Of a DNA stretch of 64,000 nucleotides, positions 60,150 through 64,000 are shown in pieces. Both the position numbers and the translations under genes were made by a program. The notes beneath the pieces were generated by a model, which searched no databases, was not told the origin of the DNA, and saw only the letters and a list, made by a program, of their open reading frames with translations. This stretch comes from Methylobacterium sp. Leaf465. GTDB lineage: Bacteria; Pseudomonadota; Alphaproteobacteria; Rhizobiales; Beijerinckiaceae. How positions within the stretch are numbered: the stretch's first letter is position 1; each line of letters begins with the position of its first letter. The stretch is from NCBI RefSeq assembly GCF_001424705.1, contig NZ_LMRA01000009.1, forward strand, positions 1 through 64,000, read 5' to 3'.

Positions 60150-60566
60150 ATGCGCACCATCCTCCTGATCCTGATAACGATGTGGATTCCTTCGACAGCC
60201 TTCGCGGTGGACGCAGCCGCCCGGGATGCCGCGAAGGCCACGGTGGAACGCCAGATCGAAGCATTCCGTCGAGACGATGCGGCTACGGCCTACGCCCAGG
60301 CCGCGCCCGCGATCCAGGGACTCTTTCCCTCTCCCGAGACCTTCATCGCAATGGTCCGACAGGGCTACGGCGCCGTCTACCGAAATCGGCGCTACAGCGT
60401 GGATCGCATCGAGGATGCCGGGGACGACGGCGTGGCCCTCGGCGTCACCTTGCAGGATGAGGACGGGGCCGATTGGGCTGCTCTCTACAGCCTGGAGAAG
60501 CAGCCGGACGGCGCTTGGCGGATCACGGGATGCCGCCTGACGAGGGCCCCGGGCAGCAACGCCTGA
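60150..60566 (+). CDS. DUF4864 family exported protein
   Basis: 138-residue protein with a signal peptide (MRTILLILITMWIPSTAFA) and a compact domain (DAAKATVERQIEAFRRDDAA ... GAWRITGCRL) characteristic of DUF4864, an NTF2-like fold. GGAG precedes the ATG. Function unknown; position suggests an oxidase-linked envelope role. Confidence 0.8.
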   Translation: MRTILLILITMWIPSTAFAVDAAARDAAKATVERQIEAFRRDDAATAYAQAAPAIQGLFPSPETFIAMVRQGYGAVYRNRRYSVDRIEDAGDDGVALGVTLQDEDGADWAALYSLEKQPDGAWRITGCRLTRAPGSNA

Positions 60567-60632
60567 CGACGTCCAAGACTTTCGACACGCCCGCCGACAT
60601 CGTGTAGACGGAGCGCCTTCCTGGAGGCCCCC

Positions 60633-62045
60633 TTGCTTCACGTCTCGACCCGCGGCGCCGCGGCGCCCCTCAGCTTTTCCGACGCCCTTCTCGCCGGCCT
60701 TGCGCGCGACGGCGGGCTCTACGTGCCCGAAAGCTGGCCGCAGATCACCAGACCGGCGATCGCCGGTCTAGCAGGCCTGCGCTATGCCGATGCCGCCAAG
60801 ACCGTTCTACGCCCGCTCATCGACGGGGAGATCGCGGACGTGGACCTCGATCGCATGATCGAGGAGGCCTACGCCACCTTCCGTCACCCGGCGGTCTGCC
60901 CCCTTACCCAGCTCGACGACAACCTGTTCCTGCTGGAACTCTTCCACGGCCCGACGCTCGCGTTCAAGGACGTGGCGATGCAACTCCTTGGGCGCCTGAT
61001 GGACCATGTCCTGCGCGCCCGCGATGCAAGGGCTACCATCGTGGGCGCGACGTCGGGCGATACCGGCAGCGCCGCGGTGGAGGCCTTTCGCGGTCTCGAT
61101 CAGGTCGACATCTTCATCCTGTTCCCAGAAGGGCGCGTGTCCGAAGTCCAGCGCCGGCAGATGACGTCGGTGGGGGCACACAACGTTCACGCCATCGCCA
61201 TCGACGGCAACTTCGACGATTGTCAGAACATCGTCAAAGCCCTGTTTCAGCACGCTGATTTCGCCGACGACGTTCGGCTCTCGGGCGTCAATTCAATCAA
61301 TTGGGCCCGGGTCGCCGCGCAGGCGGTCTACTACTTCACCTCGGCCGTGGCCCTGGGCGCCCCCCATCGGCCGATCTCCTTCGCAGTTCCAACCGGAAAT
61401 TTCGGAGACATTCTCGCCGGCTGGGTCGCCAAGCGCATGGGACTGCCGATCGAGCGCCTGATGATCGGAACCAATGCCAACGACATCCTGACCCGGACAC
61501 TCGAGTATGGTGCTTACGAGGTCCGCGGCGTGCAGCCGACCACCTCGCCCTCGATGGACATCCAGATCTCGTCGAACTTCGAGCGCCTGCTGTTCGAAGC
61601 TCTGGGGCGCGATTCCACGAGCCTCGGCCGGCTGATGGCCGGGCTGAAGCAGTCGGGTGGCTTTCACCTCGATCCGTCGGTTCTCAAGACCGTGCGCAGC
61701 GAGTTCGACGCCACCGCCGTCGCCGAGCCGGAAGTCATGGCTGAGATCGCCCGCACCCATGCGGAGACCGGACACGTCATCGATCCCCACAGCGCCATCG
61801 GTGTGCATGCGGCACGCAAGCTCTTGCGCCAGGATCCGCACACGCCGGTCGTCGCGCTCGCCACCGCGCACGCCGCCAAGTTCCCCGACGCCGTCGCGAA
61901 GGCGATCGGCGGGCGGCGTCCTGAGCTTCCGCCGCACCTCGCCGACTTGATGGACCGTAAGGAGACCTTTTCGCGCGTTGCCAACGATCAGGCGGCGGTT
62001 GAGACCTTCATCCGCGAGCGCGCCCGTATCACCAAGGGAGCGTAA
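60633..62045 (+). CDS. thrC: Threonine synthase
   Basis: 470-residue PLP enzyme converting phosphohomoserine to threonine. PLP-binding Lys K112 in GPTLAFKDVAMQLLG; the PLP-phosphate loop is GNFGDILAG. The start is TTG with a GGAGG site 5 bases away. Six bases before the peptidase gene. Confidence 0.96.
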   Translation: MLHVSTRGAAAPLSFSDALLAGLARDGGLYVPESWPQITRPAIAGLAGLRYADAAKTVLRPLIDGEIADVDLDRMIEEAYATFRHPAVCPLTQLDDNLFLLELFHGPTLAFKDVAMQLLGRLMDHVLRARDARATIVGATSGDTGSAAVEAFRGLDQVDIFILFPEGRVSEVQRRQMTSVGAHNVHAIAIDGNFDDCQNIVKALFQHADFADDVRLSGVNSINWARVAAQAVYYFTSAVALGAPHRPISFAVPTGNFGDILAGWVAKRMGLPIERLMIGTNANDILTRTLEYGAYEVRGVQPTTSPSMDIQISSNFERLLFEALGRDSTSLGRLMAGLKQSGGFHLDPSVLKTVRSEFDATAVAEPEVMAEIARTHAETGHVIDPHSAIGVHAARKLLRQDPHTPVVALATAHAAKFPDAVAKAIGGRRPELPPHLADLMDRKETFSRVANDQAAVETFIRERARITKGA

Positions 62046-62051
62046 CGGCTC

Positions 62052-63347
62052 ATGAACCAGCATTTCGCCACGCACGGTGCATCGCCCGATCTCAAGATCA
62101 CCAAGCTCGACAATGGGGTCACCGTCGTCACCGAGGCGATGCCGGGCGTCGCGACGGCGACGCTCGGCGTCTGGGTCGGTGCCGGCTCGCGTCATGAGCG
62201 CACCGACGAGGGCGGTCTGAGCCACCTCATCGAACATATGGCCTTCAAGGGCACCAAGACCCGGTCCGCTCGCCGCATCGCCGAGGATATCGAGAATGTT
62301 GGCGGCGACATCAACGCCGCGACGAGTGCCGAGGGAACGAGTTACACCGCACGCGTGCTTGGCGAGGATGCGAGCGTCGCCCTCGACGTGATCGGAGACA
62401 TCCTCACGGGTTCGGTCTTCGATGCCGGCGAGCTTGCCCGCGAGAAGAGCGTGATCTTGCAGGAATATGCGGCGATCGAGGATACGCCAGACGACGTCGT
62501 CTACGAGGCCTTCACCGAGGCGGCATTTCCGAACCAGCCAATGGGCCGTCCGATCATCGGCACGCCCGAGACGATCAACAGCTTCGACCGAGACGCGATC
62601 GAAGCCTACATCGCCCGGGAATACACGCCCGATCGCATCGTCCTGGCTGCCGCGGGCGCCATCGGACATGACCAGATCGTCGAATCGGCATCGCGCTATT
62701 TCGGCCACTTGAAGCCGATGCAGGCGCCCGAGACGGTTCCGGGGATCTATCGCGGCGGCGAGAAGCGGCTGCCGAAGAAACTCGAGCAGGCCAACGTAGT
62801 CCTCGGCCTGCCAGGCCTGTCGTTTCGCGACGACGATTACTACGCGCTCCACATCTTCGCGCAGGTGCTGGGCGGCGGCCTGACCTCGCGGCTGTGGCAC
62901 GAGGTGCGCGAGACGCGTGGCCTTGCCTACGAAATCCAGTCCTTCCATTGGGCATTCTACGATTGCGGCCTGTTCGGCATTGGTGCCGGCACATCCGGGG
63001 GTGACCTCGCCGAGCTGATGGACGTGACGCTGGACGCAACGATCCGCGCCGCGGCGGATGCCGACACGATCGAAGTCGCTCGGGCAAAGGCGCAGCTCAA
63101 GGTCGCGCTGCTCTCCGCCCTGGAGACGCCCGGCGGCCGGATCGAGCGCAATGCCCGACAGATCCTGGCCTGGGGCCGCGTCATCCCGGCCAGCGAGGTG
63201 ATCGCCAAGGTGGATGCCGTGACGGTCGACGACGTCCGCCAGGCTGGTCGGCGCCTGCTGAAGGGCGCTCCGACCCTGGCCGCCATCGGTCCGATCAAGA
63301 AGCTTCCGACCCTCGATCGCATCGCGGCGGCGCTGCAGGCGGCATGA
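62052..63347 (+). CDS. M16 zinc peptidase, mitochondrial-processing-peptidase-like
   Basis: 431-residue pitrilysin-family peptidase. The inverted zinc motif H58-L-I-E61-H62 is intact and the distal Glu ligand is E138 (VILQEYAAIED). Single-domain-pair length as in bacterial MPP-beta-like enzymes. Pairs with thrC in many alphaproteobacteria. Confidence 0.93.
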   Translation: MNQHFATHGASPDLKITKLDNGVTVVTEAMPGVATATLGVWVGAGSRHERTDEGGLSHLIEHMAFKGTKTRSARRIAEDIENVGGDINAATSAEGTSYTARVLGEDASVALDVIGDILTGSVFDAGELAREKSVILQEYAAIEDTPDDVVYEAFTEAAFPNQPMGRPIIGTPETINSFDRDAIEAYIAREYTPDRIVLAAAGAIGHDQIVESASRYFGHLKPMQAPETVPGIYRGGEKRLPKKLEQANVVLGLPGLSFRDDDYYALHIFAQVLGGGLTSRLWHEVRETRGLAYEIQSFHWAFYDCGLFGIGAGTSGGDLAELMDVTLDATIRAAADADTIEVARAKAQLKVALLSALETPGGRIERNARQILAWGRVIPASEVIAKVDAVTVDDVRQAGRRLLKGAPTLAAIGPIKKLPTLDRIAAALQAA

Positions 63348-63555
63348 GCTTGGCCGACGCGGCTTGTTTTGGCCGCAAAGGCAGGCGATCGAAATTCATC
63401 GGCGCCACGGTTCACAAACGGTGAACGCCGTCGCGCAAGGCGACCGTTCGCCTTGCTCGTCGAGGCCCCCACCGATACGACTGGATGCACAGCTGAGCCG
63501 TCTCCCGTCGCCTGTTTCCATCGATCATGCCTCGCCCGGCCGGAACACTCGCCCG
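63348..63555. other. Intergenic region before the exported sensor gene
   Basis: No gene recognised; presumably the promoter region of the downstream gene. Confidence 0.4.
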
Positions 63556-64000
63556 TTGCGTAGATTCGCCCCCGTCCTGGCCGCCCTCGCTGCGGCACTG
63601 CTCAGTGCCCTGATCGTCGGAGGACCGGCGCAGGCCGTCGAGGCGGTCCGCGTCAGTCTCGACGCGCCCGTCATCGATCTCACGCCGATGATCGAACGTT
63701 ATCGCTCCGATGGCGACCTGATCCAGATCTCCACCGCCCCGGGGAAGGACGGGATCGTCCGCCGCATCGTGGTGAAGGCCCGTGAGACCGGCGCCCGTCC
63801 CGACTGGATGGTGTTCGCCCTCACCAACGACACCGACGAGCAGGTGGACCGGGTCCTCGTCGCCCCGCATTTCCGCCTCGTGGGCTCGGGTGTTGTCTGG
63901 CCGGATCTCGGAGGCTCGCGCATCGCCGCCATCACGGCGAGCCAGGGTATTCGACCGGAGCGCGACGAGAACCCGGAAGCCGATCAGTTCGTCATCACCC
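63556..64000 (+). CDS. Exported sensor-like protein, N-terminal part
   Basis: 148 codons, open at the right edge. A signal peptide (RFAPVLAALAAALLSALIVG then GPAQAVEA) precedes a domain with VSLDAPVIDLTPMIERYRSD, GIVRRIVVKARE and WMVFALTNDTDEQVDRVLVA. This resembles the periplasmic N-terminus of membrane-bound GGDEF/EAL sensor proteins that often follow thrC-mpp in Rhizobiales; the output domain is outside the window. No ATG is available; TTG 63556 fits the signal peptide. Confidence 0.6.
   Translation, partial: MRRFAPVLAALAAALLSALIVGGPAQAVEAVRVSLDAPVIDLTPMIERYRSDGDLIQISTAPGKDGIVRRIVVKARETGARPDWMVFALTNDTDEQVDRVLVAPHFRLVGSGVVWPDLGGSRIAAITASQGIRPERDENPEADQFVIT

Overview
The window is a GC-rich alphaproteobacterial chromosome segment, most likely from the Methylobacteriaceae (Methylobacterium/Methylorubrum). 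The evidence is a complete early hopanoid operon, an NAD-dependent molybdenum formate dehydrogenase of the FdsGBA type, a second FDH4-like formate dehydrogenase, class II DAHP synthase, an aa3-type cytochrome oxidase operon, and many very short overlaps between genes. The genus is an inference from gene content; no rRNA gene is present to confirm it. No tRNA, rRNA, CRISPR array, complete insertion sequence or prophage was recognised.

Layout. 1-7.3 kb (+): 3' end of dxs (isoprenoid supply), then hpnA-hpnC-hpnD-hpnE-shc-hpnG, which turn farnesyl diphosphate into squalene, cyclise it to hopene and begin C35 side-chain processing. 7.3-10.3 kb: a DUF6502-DUF5666 pair (-) divergent from two small membrane-protein genes (+). 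Two matching 17-bp palindromes lie in the shared promoter region and look like operators. 10.3-14.5 kb: a light and cyclic-di-GMP pair (BLUF protein; PAS-GGDEF-EAL protein), then a degraded stretch holding a Crp/Fnr C-terminal remnant, an 84-aa protein and a small zinc-ribbon protein. 14.5-17.7 kb: a VTT-phospholipase D fusion, convergent with an endonuclease/exonuclease/phosphatase protein and a small helical protein. 18.1-26.4 kb (+): a complete oligopeptide-type ABC importer followed by an amidase and a PuuE-like deacetylase, an apparent uptake and hydrolysis locus for an amide- or ureide-like compound. 26.5-31.4 kb: a PIG-L deacetylase with four glycosyltransferases. 31.4-32.4 kb: a strikingly AT-rich, gene-poor stretch (62 of 240 bases G or C at 31741-31980), followed by an HD-GYP protein.

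33.5-53 kb is mostly on the minus strand: class II DAHP synthase; an FDH4-like formate dehydrogenase with a small partner resembling sigma-70 region 1.1; glutamate synthase gltB/gltD; a secreted proline-rich protein (+); and the formate dehydrogenase operon fdsG-fdsB-fdsA-fdhD-fdsD preceded by a LysR regulator. Two formate-oxidising enzymes therefore flank the main NADPH-consuming ammonium-assimilation enzyme.

53.3-60.6 kb (+): cytochrome oxidase structural and assembly genes ctaC, ctaD, ctaB, a 57-aa CoxF-like gene, ctaG, ctaE, DUF983, SURF1, DUF4864. 60.6-64 kb (+): threonine synthase, an M16 processing peptidase, and the 5' end of an exported sensor-like protein that runs off the window.

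The best leads for undescribed biology are the DUF6502 operator architecture, the sigma-1.1-like partner of the FDH4-type enzyme, the ABC-amidase-deacetylase locus, and the AT-rich island upstream of the HD-GYP gene.
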